Shown: positions 36,367-46,555 of the stretch, piece by piece | Position numbering within the stretch: the stretch's first letter is position 1 | Layout of the letters: each line of letters starts with the position of its first letter | Made by a program: the position numbers and the translations under genes | Assembly: GCF_946885885.1 (NCBI RefSeq) | Contig: NZ_CAMPHN010000019.1 | Coordinates: forward strand, 1 to 47,240 | Direction of reading: 5' to 3' | DNA from: an uncultured Pseudomonas sp. | Lineage (GTDB): Bacteria > Pseudomonadota > Gammaproteobacteria > Pseudomonadales > Pseudomonadaceae | DNA length: 47,240 bases | The notes under the pieces: model-generated | Databases searched by the model: none | What the model was told of the DNA's origin: nothing | What the model saw: the letters and a program-made list of their open reading frames with translations, nothing else

Positions 36367-38931
36367 TCAGACGAAGACGATTTCGTCGCCTTCGACGTTG
36401 CCCGCAATGCTGCTGCCAGGGGCGAACTTGCCGGCCAGGATCAGCTGCGCCAAGGGGTTTTCGATCCAACGCTGAATCGCCCGCTTGAGCGGCCGCGCGC
36501 CATAGACCGGGTCGTAACCGACGGCAATCAGCTTATCCAGGGCCTCGTCGCTCAGTTCCAGGCTCAACTCGCGCTCGCTCAAGCGCTGACGCAAACGCTG
36601 CAACTGGATCTGCGCGATGCCGGCGATCTGCTCGCGGGCCAGCGGCTCGAAGATCACCACCTCGTCGATGCGGTTGATGAATTCCGGGCGAAAATGGCTG
36701 CCAACCGCATCCATCACCGCCGCGCGCTGCGCCTCCTGGTCGCCGACCAGCTCCTGGATCTGCACCGAACCGAGGTTGGAGGTCATCACCAGCACGGTGT
36801 TCTTGAAGTCCACGGTACGCCCGTGGCTGTCGGTCAGACGGCCGTCTTCCAGCACCTGCAACAACACGTTGAACACGTCCGGGTGGGCTTTTTCCACCTC
36901 ATCCAGGAGGATTACCGAGTACGGCTTGCGGCGCACCGCCTCGGTCAGGTAACCGCCCTCCTCATAGCCGACATAGCCCGGTGGCGCGCCGATCAGGCGG
37001 GCCACCGAATGCTTTTCCATGAATTCGGACATATCGATGCGCACCAGCGCCTCTTCGGTATCGAAAAGGAATTCGGCCAGCGCCTTGCACAGTTCGGTCT
37101 TACCGACCCCGGTAGGGCCAAGAAACAGGAACGAGCCGCTCGGCCGATTCGGATCGGCGAGCCCGGCGCGCGAACGGCGTACGGCGTTGGCCACCGCAAC
37201 CACCGCCTCGTTCTGCCCGATCACCCGCTGATGCAGCAAATCTTCCATCTTCAACAGCTTGTCGCGCTCGCCTTCGAGCATCTTCGACACCGGGATGCCG
37301 GTCCATTTCGACACCACCTCGGCGATCTCCTCCTCGGTGACCTTGCTGCGCAGCAGTTGATTCTCGGTTTTGCCGTGCTGGTCGACCATCTGCAGGCTGC
37401 GCTCGAGGTCCGGAATAATGCCGTACTGCAGCTCGGCCATGCGGTTGAGGTCGCCTTTGCGCCGCGCCGCCTCCAGCTCCTGACGGGCCTGCTCGATCTT
37501 CTCCTGGATCTGCGCCGAGCCTTGCACCTCGGCCTTTTCCGACTTCCAGACATCCTCCAAGTCGGCGTATTCGCGCTCGAGCCGGGCGATGTCCTCGTTG
37601 AGTTTGGCCAGGCGCTTGATCGCCGCCTCGTCGTCCTCTTTCTTCAGCGCCTGGGCCTCGACCTTGAGCTGGATCATGCGCCGCTCCAGGCGGTCGAGCA
37701 CTTCCGGCTTGGAGTCGATTTCCATGCGGATACGGCTGGCCGCCTCATCGATCAGATCGATGGCCTTGTCCGGCAATTGGCGGTCGGTGATATAGCGGTG
37801 GCTGAGCTTGGCCGCGGCGATGATCGCGCCGTCGGTGATCGCCACCTTGTGATGTACCTCGTAGCGCTCCTTCAGGCCGCGCAGAATGGCGATGGTATCC
37901 TCTTCGCTCGGCTCGTCGACCAGGACCTTCTGGAAACGCCGCTCCAGCGCCGCATCTTTCTCGATGTATTGGCGGTATTCGTTGAGCGTGGTGGCGCCGA
38001 CGCAATGCAGCTCGCCCCGCGCCAGCGACGGCTTGAGCATGTTCCCCGCATCCATGGCACCCTCGGCCTTGCCGGCGCCGACCATGGTGTGCAGCTCGTC
38101 GATAAACAGGATGATCCGCCCTTCCTGCTTGGACAGCTCGTTGAGCACGGCCTTGAGGCGTTCCTCGAACTCGCCACGGAACTTGGCCCCTGCGATCAGC
38201 GCGCCCATATCCAGGGACAACAAGCGCTTTTCCTTGAGGCCGTCGGGCACTTCGCCGTTGACGATGCGCTGGGCCAAGCCCTCGGCGATGGCGGTCTTAC
38301 CCACGCCGGGTTCGCCGATCAACACCGGGTTGTTCTTGGTGCGCCGCTGCAATACCTGGATGGTGCGGCGGATTTCATCGTCGCGGCCGATCACCGGATC
38401 GAGCTTGCCTTCCTCGGCGCGCTTGGTCAGGTCGATGGTGTATTTGTCCAGGGCCTGGCGGGCTTCCTCGACATTCGGGTCGTTCACCGCTGCACCACCG
38501 CGCAGGTTGCTCACGGCATTTTCCAGGGCTTTCTTGCTCACGCCCTGACCGAGCAACAATTTGCCCAGCTTGGTGTTCTCATCCATCGCGGCGAGCAGCA
38601 CCAGCTCGCTGGAAATGAACTGATCGCCCTTCTGCTGCGACAGGCGGTCGGCCTGATTGAGCAGGCGCGCGAGATCCTGGGACAGATTGACGTCGCCGGT
38701 CGGGCTCTGGATTTTCGGCAGGTGATCGAGCTCTTTGCTCAGCGCCTTGCGCAGGCTGTTGATGTCGAAGCCGACCTGCATCAACAGCGGCTTGATCGAA
38801 CCGCCCTGCTGCTCGAGCAACGCCTGCATCAGGTGCAGCGGCTCAATGGCGGAATGATCCATGCCGACCGCCAGGGATTGGGCGTCGGACAGGGCTAATT
38901 GCAACTTGCTGGTTAAACGATCGATTCGCAT
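36367..38931 (-). CDS. clpB: ATP-dependent disaggregase ClpB
   Basis: An 854-residue AAA+ chaperone that, with DnaK, resolves protein aggregates after heat stress. It has an N-domain (about 1-145), a first ATPase domain with [13 protein letters not shown], the coiled-coil M-domain (about 410-525), and a second ATPase domain with [14 protein letters not shown]. The length is normal. A sigma-32 promoter lies at 39015-39042. Confidence 0.98.
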   Translation of the reverse strand: MRIDRLTSKLQLALSDAQSLAVGMDHSAIEPLHLMQALLEQQGGSIKPLLMQVGFDINSLRKALSKELDHLPKIQSPTGDVNLSQDLARLLNQADRLSQQKGDQFISSELVLLAAMDENTKLGKLLLGQGVSKKALENAVSNLRGGAAVNDPNVEEARQALDKYTIDLTKRAEEGKLDPVIGRDDEIRRTIQVLQRRTKNNPVLIGEPGVGKTAIAEGLAQRIVNGEVPDGLKEKRLLSLDMGALIAGAKFRGEFEERLKAVLNELSKQEGRIILFIDELHTMVGAGKAEGAMDAGNMLKPSLARGELHCVGATTLNEYRQYIEKDAALERRFQKVLVDEPSEEDTIAILRGLKERYEVHHKVAITDGAIIAAAKLSHRYITDRQLPDKAIDLIDEAASRIRMEIDSKPEVLDRLERRMIQLKVEAQALKKEDDEAAIKRLAKLNEDIARLEREYADLEDVWKSEKAEVQGSAQIQEKIEQARQELEAARRKGDLNRMAELQYGIIPDLERSLQMVDQHGKTENQLLRSKVTEEEIAEVVSKWTGIPVSKMLEGERDKLLKMEDLLHQRVIGQNEAVVAVANAVRRSRAGLADPNRPSGSFLFLGPTGVGKTELCKALAEFLFDTEEALVRIDMSEFMEKHSVARLIGAPPGYVGYEEGGYLTEAVRRKPYSVILLDEVEKAHPDVFNVLLQVLEDGRLTDSHGRTVDFKNTVLVMTSNLGSVQIQELVGDQEAQRAAVMDAVGSHFRPEFINRIDEVVIFEPLAREQIAGIAQIQLQRLRQRLSERELSLELSDEALDKLIAVGYDPVYGARPLKRAIQRWIENPLAQLILAGKFAPGSSIAGNVEGDEIVFV

Positions 38932-39014
38932 TGGGTCATCCTTCCTTTAGAGCAGGCCGGCACGACTAGCGCTTAAATGAACGCACCAAACAAAAAGCCT
39001 GCGAGATGAAGACT

Positions 39015-39042
39015 AGATGAGGCTGATTGTGCGACTTTCAAG
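39015..39042 (-). promoter_or_regulatory. Heat-shock (sigma-32) promoter of clpB
   Basis: On the minus strand CTTGAAA (39036-39042) and CCTCATCT (39015-39022) are 13 nt apart, one mismatch from the consensus CTTGAAA-N11-16-CCCCATNT. It is about 85 nt before the clpB start. Confidence 0.85.
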
Positions 39043-39089
39043 TCGACTGGCGTTGATGCAGATCATGCCGGCCGTCTATTGGCGGCTTG

Positions 39090-39824
39090 TCAATCCAACC
39101 AGATCAAACTGGCGAAGCGACCGGTTCGCGCCGCACGGCGGTAGGAGTAGAAACGCGAATCGCCGTAGGTGCAGAAACCGCCGCCGTAGACCGCCGCGAC
39201 CCCGCGCGCGGCCAGACGGATGCGCGCCAACTCGTAGATATCCGCCATATAGCGGCCGGGGTTGAGGCTGGCGCTGAACGCCTGCTCCGCCTGGGCATGC
39301 TGAGTGAGAAAGGCCTCGCGCACCTCGGCGCCGACTTCGAACGCCTGCGGGCCGATCGCCGGGCCGAGCCAGACCAAAGTGTCCTCGGGCGCAATCGCCA
39401 GGGTATCCAGAGTCGCTTCCAGCACGCCCGCCGCCAGCCCGCGCCAACCGGCATGGGCGGCAGCCACGCGACCGCCGTTGCGGTCGCAGAACAGCGCGGG
39501 CAGACAGTCGGCGGTCATCGCCGTACAGGCGATACCGGGTGTCGCCGTCCAGTTGGCATCGGCTTCGGCAAGCGTCTCGGGCGCCGCTTCCACCACATCG
39601 ATGCCGTGCACCTGTTGCAGCCAGGCGGGCTTACAGCCGAGCTGACTGATCAGGCGTTGGCGATTTTTCTTCACCGCAGCGGGATCGTCGCCGACATGGG
39701 TGCCGAGATTCAGGCTGTCGAACGGTGCGACGCTGACGCCGCCTGCGCGCGTGGTGACGCAAGCCTTGACCCGCGCCGGCGCCGGCCAATCGGGGACGAT
39801 CCAGTCGTGCGCCAACCCGTTCAC
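39090..39824 (-). CDS. pgeF: Polyphenol oxidase/laccase-domain protein (YfiH/PgeF family)
   Basis: A 244-residue cytosolic protein of the DUF152/laccase-domain family; members edit peptidoglycan precursors carrying L-serine and some oxidise polyphenols. Typical motifs are NLGTHVGDDP, LQQVHGIDV, MTADCLPALFCD and AAHAGWRGLAAGVLE, with the His and Cys metal ligands. The GTG at 39824 overlaps the rluD stop (GTGA), giving translational coupling. A longer reading frame upstream lies inside rluD. Confidence 0.93.
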   Translation of the reverse strand: MNGLAHDWIVPDWPAPARVKACVTTRAGGVSVAPFDSLNLGTHVGDDPAAVKKNRQRLISQLGCKPAWLQQVHGIDVVEAAPETLAEADANWTATPGIACTAMTADCLPALFCDRNGGRVAAAHAGWRGLAAGVLEATLDTLAIAPEDTLVWLGPAIGPQAFEVGAEVREAFLTQHAQAEQAFSASLNPGRYMADIYELARIRLAARGVAAVYGGGFCTYGDSRFYSYRRAARTGRFASLIWLD

Positions 39825-40795
39825 CCGATAAACGCCTCGCGATCCTGGCGCAGCAGGGTGAGTAACCAGACGAAATCGTCCGGCAGCGGCGACTGCCACT
39901 TCATGCGCTCCCCGGTCATCGGGTGATCGAGTTCGAGGAAACGCGCGTGCAGGGCCTGGCGCGGGAACTCCTTGAGGCTCTGCACCATGGTCTGACTGGC
40001 CGCGGGCGGAATACGGAAACGCCCGCTGTAGACGGGGTCGCCGACCAGCGGATAACCGATATGGCTCATGTGCACGCGGATCTGATGGGTCCGTCCGGTC
40101 TCCAGTTTCACCCGCGCGTGGGTGTGCGAGCGGAAGCGCTCCAACACCCGGTAATGACTGACCGCCGGTTTGCCGCCGTCGCTGACCGCCATGCGCTGAC
40201 GCTGCGACGAACTACGGCCGATCGGCGCGTTGATCTTGCCGCCCGAGGTGATGACGCCGATCACGATGCACTCGTAGATGCGGCTGACCGTGCGTTTTTG
40301 CAGCTGATCGACCAGGCGGGTTTGCGCTTCGATGGTCTTGGCCACCACCATCAGCCCGGTGGTGTCCTTGTCCAGACGATGGACGATGCCGGCGCGCGGC
40401 ACGTTGACGATGTCCGGCACATGGTGCAGCAGCGCGTTGAGCAGGGTGCCGTCGGCATGCCCGGCGGCCGGATGCACGACCAGGCCGGCGGGCTTGTCGA
40501 TCACCAGAATCTGCTCGTCTTCGTAGACGATATTCAGGGCGATATCCTGGGCGACCCATTCGCCCTGGGCCTCCTGTTCGGCCTTCAGCGCCAGTAGCGC
40601 GCCGCCATGAACGATGTCGCGCGGACGCACGACCGCGCCGTCGACGGTCAGCAAGCCTTCCTTGATCCAGGCGGACAGACGCGAACGCGAATGCTCGGCG
40701 AACAGCTGCGCGGCGACTTGATCGAGGCGTTGACCGCCCATCTCGGACGGCACCTCGGCGTTCAGTTCAATGGTCTGGGTATTAATAGAAGGCAT
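39821..40795 (-). CDS. rluD: 23S rRNA pseudouridine synthase RluD
   Basis: A 324-residue enzyme that makes pseudouridines in helix 69 of 23S rRNA, important for ribosome assembly. An N-terminal S4 RNA-binding domain (about residues 18-75) precedes the catalytic domain with [18 protein letters not shown], in which the Asp of HRLDKDT is catalytic. I start at the ATG 40795; an in-frame ATG 13 codons upstream is less likely. Confidence 0.95.
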   Translation of the reverse strand: MPSINTQTIELNAEVPSEMGGQRLDQVAAQLFAEHSRSRLSAWIKEGLLTVDGAVVRPRDIVHGGALLALKAEQEAQGEWVAQDIALNIVYEDEQILVIDKPAGLVVHPAAGHADGTLLNALLHHVPDIVNVPRAGIVHRLDKDTTGLMVVAKTIEAQTRLVDQLQKRTVSRIYECIVIGVITSGGKINAPIGRSSSQRQRMAVSDGGKPAVSHYRVLERFRSHTHARVKLETGRTHQIRVHMSHIGYPLVGDPVYSGRFRIPPAASQTMVQSLKEFPRQALHARFLELDHPMTGERMKWQSPLPDDFVWLLTLLRQDREAFIG

Positions 40796-40976
40796 GCTCG
40801 GCAACGGCGGGGACCAGGGGTCGGTGATGGGCAAGGAAAGATCGACAGGCCCTACTTTTGGTTTCGGCTACGCGCTGTGGTTAAATACGGCGTCTTTGCC
40901 CCAGGGGTACCGGGGCGCTCATCATAACAGGACGGCTTTGCTCAAGACAGCCGCCGTCACAGGGACGCAAGCCGCC

Positions 40977-41987
40977 ATGCAAGTGAGACACCTGCTGCTG
41001 ATCGCCATCCTCGCCCTCACCGCCGCCTGCTCGTCGAACGAAGTGCTCGACGAGAACCTCAGCGAGACGGAGCTGTACCAGCAGGCACAGAGCGATCTGG
41101 ACAATAGTAGCTACACCAGCGCCATCACCAAGCTGAAAGCCTTGGAGTCGCGCTATCCGTTCGGTCGCTACGCCGAGCAAGCCCAGCTGGAACTGATTTT
41201 CGCCTATTACAAGAACGCCGAGCCGGAAGCCGCACGCTCCGCGGCCGAGCGCTTCATCCGCCTGCACCCGCAGCATCCCAACGTCGATTATGCCTACTAC
41301 CTGAAGGGCCTGGCCTCCTTCGACCAGGACCGCGGTCTGATCGCACGCTTCGTGCCGCTGGACATGACCAAACGCGACCCGGGCGCCGCCCGCGACTCCT
41401 ACAACGAGTTCGCCCAGCTGACCAGCCGCTACCCGAACAGCCGCTACGCACCGGACGCCAAGCAGCGCATGATCTACCTGCGCAACCTGCTGGCGGCCTA
41501 TGAAATCCATGCCGGCTACTACTACCTGAGCCGCCAAGCCTATGTAGCCGCCGCCAACCGCGGTCGCTACGTGGTGGAAAACTTCCAGGAAACCCCGGCG
41601 GTCGCCGACGGCTTGGCGTTGATGACCGAAGCCTATCAGCGCCTGACCCTGGACGAACTGGCCGCCACCAGCCTGGAAACCCTGAAACTCAACTACCCGG
41701 ATCATCCGACCCTGGTCGACGGCCAATTCGTCCCACGCGAGGAAGAAGCCGACAACCGCTCCTGGCTGGCCAAAGTCACCCTCGGCCTGATCGAAACCGA
41801 CACGCCTTTGCCGCCGGGCGAAACCCGCGCCAGCCAGGACGTGATCCGTCAATACGAAGAGGCCGAAGAGCAGATCCCCGACGAACTGAAACCCGAAGGC
41901 CAGGACGAAGCCGATGAGGCGAGCAACGACAGCCAGGATAACGGTCGTTCCTGGTTCAGCTACATGACCTTCGGCCTGTTCGACTAA
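40977..41987 (+). CDS. bamD: Outer-membrane assembly lipoprotein BamD
   Basis: A 336-residue TPR lipoprotein of the BAM complex, which inserts beta-barrel proteins. The signal peptide ends in a lipobox LTAAC with lipidated C18. The chain carries TPR motifs ([20 protein letters not shown]...). The C-terminal acidic tail exceeds the E. coli protein and is typical of Pseudomonas. It is divergent from rluD; the spacer 40796-40976 should hold both promoters. Confidence 0.96.
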   Translation: MQVRHLLLIAILALTAACSSNEVLDENLSETELYQQAQSDLDNSSYTSAITKLKALESRYPFGRYAEQAQLELIFAYYKNAEPEAARSAAERFIRLHPQHPNVDYAYYLKGLASFDQDRGLIARFVPLDMTKRDPGAARDSYNEFAQLTSRYPNSRYAPDAKQRMIYLRNLLAAYEIHAGYYYLSRQAYVAAANRGRYVVENFQETPAVADGLALMTEAYQRLTLDELAATSLETLKLNYPDHPTLVDGQFVPREEEADNRSWLAKVTLGLIETDTPLPPGETRASQDVIRQYEEAEEQIPDELKPEGQDEADEASNDSQDNGRSWFSYMTFGLFD

Positions 41988-42008
41988 GCGATCGCCGCGC
42001 AAACACAG

Positions 42009-42034
42009 GGAGACCTCCGGGTCTCCTTTTTTAT
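42009..42034 (+). terminator. Rho-independent terminator of bamD
   Basis: GGAGACC and GGTCTCC pair around a short loop and are followed by TTTTTTAT. It lies 22 nt after the bamD stop. Confidence 0.92.
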
Positions 42035-42189
42035 GGGCGATGAGTTAGCCGCACGGTCATTGAGTCGAGGGCCAACCACCCCATAGGGGACACAACGCAC
42101 AGCATGCGGTTTAGCCGCTGGGCTGAGCGCTATTCCTTGGATAAACTGCGCTAACCTCCGTATCCCGTATTTATCGACAAGAGAGCACT

Positions 42190-42420
42190 ATGGGCCTGTT
42201 CCGCCTGCTGTTGTTGCTTGCCATTATCGCGGCCGCCGTCTGGCTCTGGCGCCGCATAGCCGCGCCGACCCGCCGCCGCGACGACACCAACGCAGATCCC
42301 GCGCCCATGGTGCGCTGCGCACACTGCGGCGTGCATGTACCGCGCGCGCGCGCGCTCGTTCAGGGCGACAACTGGTACTGCAGCCAGGCGCATCTCGAGC
42401 AAGGCACCAAAGCGCAGTGA
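42190..42420 (+). CDS. PP0621-family small membrane protein
   Basis: A 76-residue protein with one N-terminal membrane segment (residues 4-22) and a small CxxC-type zinc motif (CAHCGVHVP ... YCSQAH). This family is usually found just upstream of pilS in pseudomonads. The pilS GTG overlaps its stop (GTGA). Function unknown. Confidence 0.88.
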   Translation: MGLFRLLLLLAIIAAAVWLWRRIAAPTRRRDDTNADPAPMVRCAHCGVHVPRARALVQGDNWYCSQAHLEQGTKAQ

Positions 42421-44009
42421 GTAGCGGAAAGCTCGTGCTCGAAGGGGTCAAGGGCCAGCGCATCCTGCGCCTCTATCACCTGTACCGGCTGATCATCGGA
42501 CTGCTCTTGGTGCTGCTGATCTCCAGCAACCTGCACGATGAGTTGCTGGACCTGGCGCAGCCTGAACTGTTCTACAACGGCAGCTGGCTGTACCTGATTT
42601 TGAATACCGTGCTGGGCGTGCTGGTGCAGCGCCCGCAGCGCCTGTTCCAGGTATTCAGCCTGGCCTTGATCGATGTGGTGCTGCTGTCGGCGCTGTTCTA
42701 TGCCGGCGGCGGCACGCCGAGCGGTATCGGCAACCTGCTGATAGTCGCGGTGGCAATCGCCAATTTCCTCCTGCGCGGGCGCATCGGCCTGTTGATCGCC
42801 GCGGTCGCGGCCATCGGCCTGATTTACCTGACCTTCTACCTCAGCCTGAGCCGACCGGCCGCAGTCGCCCAGTACGTGCAGGCGGGCGCGCTGGGCACGC
42901 TGTGCTTCGCCGCCGCGCTGGCGGTGCAAGCGTTGACCCGGCGCCTGCAGGTCAGCGAGAGCCTGGCCGAACAACGCGCCACCGATGTCGCCAATCTGGA
43001 AGCCTTGAACGCGGTGATTCTGCAACGCATGCGCACCGGCATTCTGGTGCTCGACGAGTCGCGGCGCGTGCTTTTGACCAACGAAAGCACCACCTACCTA
43101 TTGGGTCGTGAACACCTGACCGGCAAGATTCTCGACCCACACTGTCCGGAATTGGTCAAACGCATGCAACAGTGGCAGCACAATCCGACCCGCCGCCCGG
43201 CGAGCTTGCAGGCCTATCCCGAAGGCCCGGTGCTGCAACCAAGCTTCATGAGCCTGCAGCGCGGCGAACAGCGTCACTGCCTGATATTTCTCGACAACAT
43301 CTCGCAAATCGCCCAACAGGCGCAGCAATTGAAGCTCGCATCCCTGGGGCGCCTGACGGCCGGCATTGCCCACGAAATCCGCAACCCGCTCGGGGCGATC
43401 AGCCATGCGGCGCAATTGCTGCAGGAGTCGGACGAGTTACAAGGCCCCGACCAGCGCCTGGCGCAGATCATCCAGGACCATTCGCGGCGAATGAACCTGG
43501 TGATCGAGAACGTGCTGCAACTCTCGCGCAGGCGTCAGGCCGAACCGCAGCTGCTGGACCTGAAATACTGGCTGCACCGCTTCGCCAGCGAGTTCCGCGC
43601 CTCGGCGCCGGCCGAACAGATGCTGCACCTGGAAACCCTCGGCGGCACCATTCAAACCCGCATGGACCCCCACCAACTGACCCAGGTGCTGACCAACCTG
43701 GTGCAGAACGGCATGCGCTATAGCGCGCAAAAACACCAACTCGGCCAAGTATGGCTAACCTTGTTCCGAGACCCGGAAAGCGACCTGCCGGTATTGGAGG
43801 TACAGGACGACGGCCCCGGCGTGGCGCCGGAGCAGCTCCAGCATATCTTCGAGCCGTTCTACACCACGGAAAACCAGGGCACCGGCCTGGGCCTGTATAT
43901 CTCCCGCGAGCTGTGCGAGAGCAACCAGGCCCATCTCGACTATAAACCTCGCGAAGGCGGCGGCAGCTGTTTCCGCATCACCTTCGCCCACCCGCGCAAA
44001 CTGAGTTGA
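42417..44009 (+). CDS. pilS: Type IV pilus sensor histidine kinase PilS
   Basis: A 530-residue inner-membrane kinase. About six membrane segments occupy residues 20-190, followed by a PAS-like domain, then the H-box AHEIRNPLGAISH with phospho-accepting H319, and the HATPase domain with DDGPGV and GTGLGLYISR. In P. aeruginosa it senses pilin level in the membrane and signals to PilR. Here its pilin would be the short one at 23675, so the sensing interface is of interest. The start is GTG. Confidence 0.95.
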   Translation: MSSGKLVLEGVKGQRILRLYHLYRLIIGLLLVLLISSNLHDELLDLAQPELFYNGSWLYLILNTVLGVLVQRPQRLFQVFSLALIDVVLLSALFYAGGGTPSGIGNLLIVAVAIANFLLRGRIGLLIAAVAAIGLIYLTFYLSLSRPAAVAQYVQAGALGTLCFAAALAVQALTRRLQVSESLAEQRATDVANLEALNAVILQRMRTGILVLDESRRVLLTNESTTYLLGREHLTGKILDPHCPELVKRMQQWQHNPTRRPASLQAYPEGPVLQPSFMSLQRGEQRHCLIFLDNISQIAQQAQQLKLASLGRLTAGIAHEIRNPLGAISHAAQLLQESDELQGPDQRLAQIIQDHSRRMNLVIENVLQLSRRRQAEPQLLDLKYWLHRFASEFRASAPAEQMLHLETLGGTIQTRMDPHQLTQVLTNLVQNGMRYSAQKHQLGQVWLTLFRDPESDLPVLEVQDDGPGVAPEQLQHIFEPFYTTENQGTGLGLYISRELCESNQAHLDYKPREGGGSCFRITFAHPRKLS

Positions 44010-44011
44010 CC

Positions 44012-45349
44012 ATGACCCGCCAGAGAGCCCTGATCGTCGACGACGAGCCCGATATCCGCGAACTCCTGGAAATCACCCTGGGGCGCATGAAGCTCGACAC
44101 CCGTAGCGCGCGCAACGTCAAGGAAGCGCGCGAGTGGCTGGCCAAAGAGCCGTTCGACCTGTGCCTGACCGATATGCGCCTGCCCGATGGCACCGGTATG
44201 GACCTGGTGCAACACATATTGCAGCGCCATCCGCAGGTGCCGGTGGCGATGATCACCGCCTACGGTAGCCTGGACACCGCGATCAATGCGCTCAAGGCCG
44301 GGGCTTTCGATTTTCTCACCAAACCGGTCGATCTCACCCGCCTGCGCGAGCTGGTCAATTCCGCCTTGCGTCTGCATACCGCCAGCACCGACGACACCCC
44401 GATGGACAGCCGCCTGCTCGGCGAGTCGCCGCCGATGCGCGCGCTGCGCAAACAGATCCACAAACTCGCACGCAGCCAGGCACCGGTGTATATCAGCGGC
44501 GAATCCGGCAGCGGCAAGGAGCTGGTGGCGCGCCTGATCCACGACCAGGGCCCGCGTAGCGAGCAAATGTTCGTACCGGTCAACTGCGGCGCGATTCCCA
44601 CCGAGTTGATGGAAAGCGAATTCTTCGGCCATAAACGCGGCAGCTTCACCGGCGCCATCGAGGACAAACAGGGCCTGTTCCAGGCGGCCAACGGCGGCAC
44701 CCTGTTCCTCGACGAAGTGGCCGACCTGCCCCTACCGATGCAGGTCAAACTGCTGCGGGCGATTCAGGAAAAAGCCGTACGCGCGGTCGGCGGGCAACAG
44801 GAGAACGTGGTGGATGTGCGCATCCTCTGCGCCACCCACAAAGATCTGGCCGCCGAGGTGGCGGCCGGGCGCTTCCGCCAGGACCTGTACTACCGCCTCA
44901 ACGTCATCGAATTACGCGTTCCGTCCCTGCGCGAACGCCGCGAGGATATCGGCCTGCTCGCCGAAGCGATGCTCAAGCGTCTGGCCGAAGGCCCGGGCCT
45001 GATGCCGGCCAAGCTCGACCCCGACGCCCTGGAAAAACTCAAAAGTTATCGTTTCCCCGGCAACGTGCGCGAGCTGGAAAACATGCTCGAGCGCGCCTAC
45101 ACGCTGTGCGAAGACGACCGGATCAATGCCAGCGACCTACGCCTGGCCGACAGCTGCGGCCCGGCAGAGAACGGTGAAGCCAATCTGGCGCAGATCGACG
45201 ATCTGGAGGATTACCTGGAGAACATCGAACGCAAACTGATCATGCAAGCGCTCGAAGAAACCCGCTGGAACCGCACCGCGGCGGCGCAGCGCCTGGGCCT
45301 GACCTTTCGCTCGATGCGTTACCGTCTGAAAAAGCTCGGTATCGACTAA
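44012..45349 (+). CDS. pilR: Sigma-54-dependent response regulator PilR
   Basis: A 445-residue NtrC-type activator. The receiver domain has phospho-acceptor D54. The AAA+ domain has Walker A GESGSGKE (163-170) and the sigma-54-contacting loop GSFTGA, and a Fis-type helix-turn-helix (NRTAAAQRLGLTFRSMRYRL) ends the chain. I use the ATG 44012; a TTG at 44006 overlapping the pilS stop is an alternative. It should activate the pilin promoter at 23907-23922. Confidence 0.96.
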   Translation: MTRQRALIVDDEPDIRELLEITLGRMKLDTRSARNVKEAREWLAKEPFDLCLTDMRLPDGTGMDLVQHILQRHPQVPVAMITAYGSLDTAINALKAGAFDFLTKPVDLTRLRELVNSALRLHTASTDDTPMDSRLLGESPPMRALRKQIHKLARSQAPVYISGESGSGKELVARLIHDQGPRSEQMFVPVNCGAIPTELMESEFFGHKRGSFTGAIEDKQGLFQAANGGTLFLDEVADLPLPMQVKLLRAIQEKAVRAVGGQQENVVDVRILCATHKDLAAEVAAGRFRQDLYYRLNVIELRVPSLRERREDIGLLAEAMLKRLAEGPGLMPAKLDPDALEKLKSYRFPGNVRELENMLERAYTLCEDDRINASDLRLADSCGPAENGEANLAQIDDLEDYLENIERKLIMQALEETRWNRTAAAQRLGLTFRSMRYRLKKLGID

Positions 45350-45388
45350 GCTGCCGGCCTGCGCTCACGCCCAAGGCCTAGCCGCTTG

Positions 45389-45457
45389 TGTAGCCCGGAT
45401 GGAATCCGGGAGCAATTTAGTGCCGGATATCGCTCCCCGGATTTCATCCGAGCTACA
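45389..45457. repeat. Palindromic repeat (TGTAGCCCGGAT type)
   Basis: A left arm starting TGTAGCCCGGATGGAATCC and a right arm ending GGATTTCATCCGAGCTACA are inverted with few mismatches. It is the same family as 28824-28892. It lies between pilR and the convergent copper chaperone gene and may terminate both. Confidence 0.85.
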
Positions 45458-45474
45458 ACGGCGACCGCTCAGCG

Positions 45475-45942
45475 CTAGTGAGCATGCTCGTCGGTCGGCG
45501 ACTCTTTTTGCACCGCCACATCCAACTCGACTACCCCGGCCTTTTCGAACATCAGCGTCAGCACAAAGCGCTCGCCAACTTTGGCCTGTTGCTTCACTCC
45601 GAACAGCATCACGTGGTAACCCATGGGCTCGAAGCGGACGGTGCCGCCGGCGGGTATTGCCACGGCCTGCACCTGCTGCATCTGCATCACCCCATCGCCG
45701 ACATGCACATGCTCGTGGAATTCGGCCTTGCTGGCGACCGGGGTCTGCACCTCGACCAGGCGATCCGCCGTCGCGCCCTGGTTATGCACGACAAAATAGG
45801 CCGCAGCGGTTGGCGCCACCGGCGGCATCTCCCGCGACCAGGGGTGTTCGATGCGTAGCGCTCCGGCCTCATATTCATGGGCCGAGGCCAACAGACTCGG
45901 GCTCAGCAGCACAGCCAATAGCAGGGTTTTCTTCAACGGCAT
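45475..45942 (-). CDS. Periplasmic copper chaperone PCu(A)C
   Basis: A 155-residue protein with a signal peptide (residues 1-21, ending ASA). The copper-binding pattern of the PCu(A)C family is present: H and M in FHEHVHVGDGVMQM and HVM in GYHVMLFG. An extra His-rich tail (DEHAH) may bind metal. Members deliver Cu(I) to the CuA or CuB sites of cytochrome oxidase. The ATG has GGAG upstream; a longer frame upstream lacks support. It is followed by a DUF2946 gene on the same strand upstream. Confidence 0.9.
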   Translation of the reverse strand: MPLKKTLLLAVLLSPSLLASAHEYEAGALRIEHPWSREMPPVAPTAAAYFVVHNQGATADRLVEVQTPVASKAEFHEHVHVGDGVMQMQQVQAVAIPAGGTVRFEPMGYHVMLFGVKQQAKVGERFVLTLMFEKAGVVELDVAVQKESPTDEHAH

Positions 45943-46036
45943 GGCGAATCTCCGAAATCGGGAATATCCCGAACGGCAAGGCGGAACACGCATGCGCGCC
46001 GCCCATCAGCCCGTTCGGCAATCGGTAGTCGAGGAC

Positions 46037-46423
46037 TCAAGCGAAGAATGGCGAGGCACGCGGATTGGCCGAAGGCCAGAGGTAGCGGACCGCTCTGGCC
46101 GCCGAAAGAAGCGCAGGATTGAGCCTGATCTGGCGCAGCGCCAGCAAGCCGAGCAATGTAAAGAAAGCGGCGAAAGCCAAACCTAGGGAACTGGAACAGA
46201 GCGAACAACCGAAACCACTGACGGAATTGCCCGCCGTCGCGCCGAAACCGGCCCCCTCGCCTACCGGCCCGCTAGCGCCCGCCGAACAGTAGAACCCGTC
46301 GATGCCACTGAGCTGCAAGCCAGCCAGTTGACCCTGGGCAATACTGCAGACAAGCGCTGCGAACAGCACGCTGAAGTACAGCATCCAGGCCAGCAATGGG
46401 CGGTTAGGGCGAGTCCGGTTCAT
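46037..46423 (-). CDS. DUF2946 membrane protein
   Basis: A 128-residue protein with an N-terminal hydrophobic segment (about 10-30) and a second at about 80-100, and a FGCSLCSSS motif. DUF2946 genes often neighbour copper-handling genes, and here the PCu(A)C chaperone starts 94 nt downstream on the same strand. A role in copper homeostasis is inferred from context. Confidence 0.82.
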   Translation of the reverse strand: MNRTRPNRPLLAWMLYFSVLFAALVCSIAQGQLAGLQLSGIDGFYCSAGASGPVGEGAGFGATAGNSVSGFGCSLCSSSLGLAFAAFFTLLGLLALRQIRLNPALLSAARAVRYLWPSANPRASPFFA

Positions 46424-46555
46424 GGCCGCGACTCTAGCAGCACCGGCAGTAGCCGCCAAGCGACGGGCAATTGATCAACCTGGGGCTAGACTCTTCACAT
46501 TCATGGCGAGCGGCCTATGCGGCGCGCCCTCCTCAGCAGTCGACAGGCCACCTGA

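Noticed and set aside
36337..38898. Very long plus-strand open frame (853 codons) opposite clpB
   Set aside because: It is antisense to clpB in full and arises from high GC; the ClpB motifs on the other strand are decisive.
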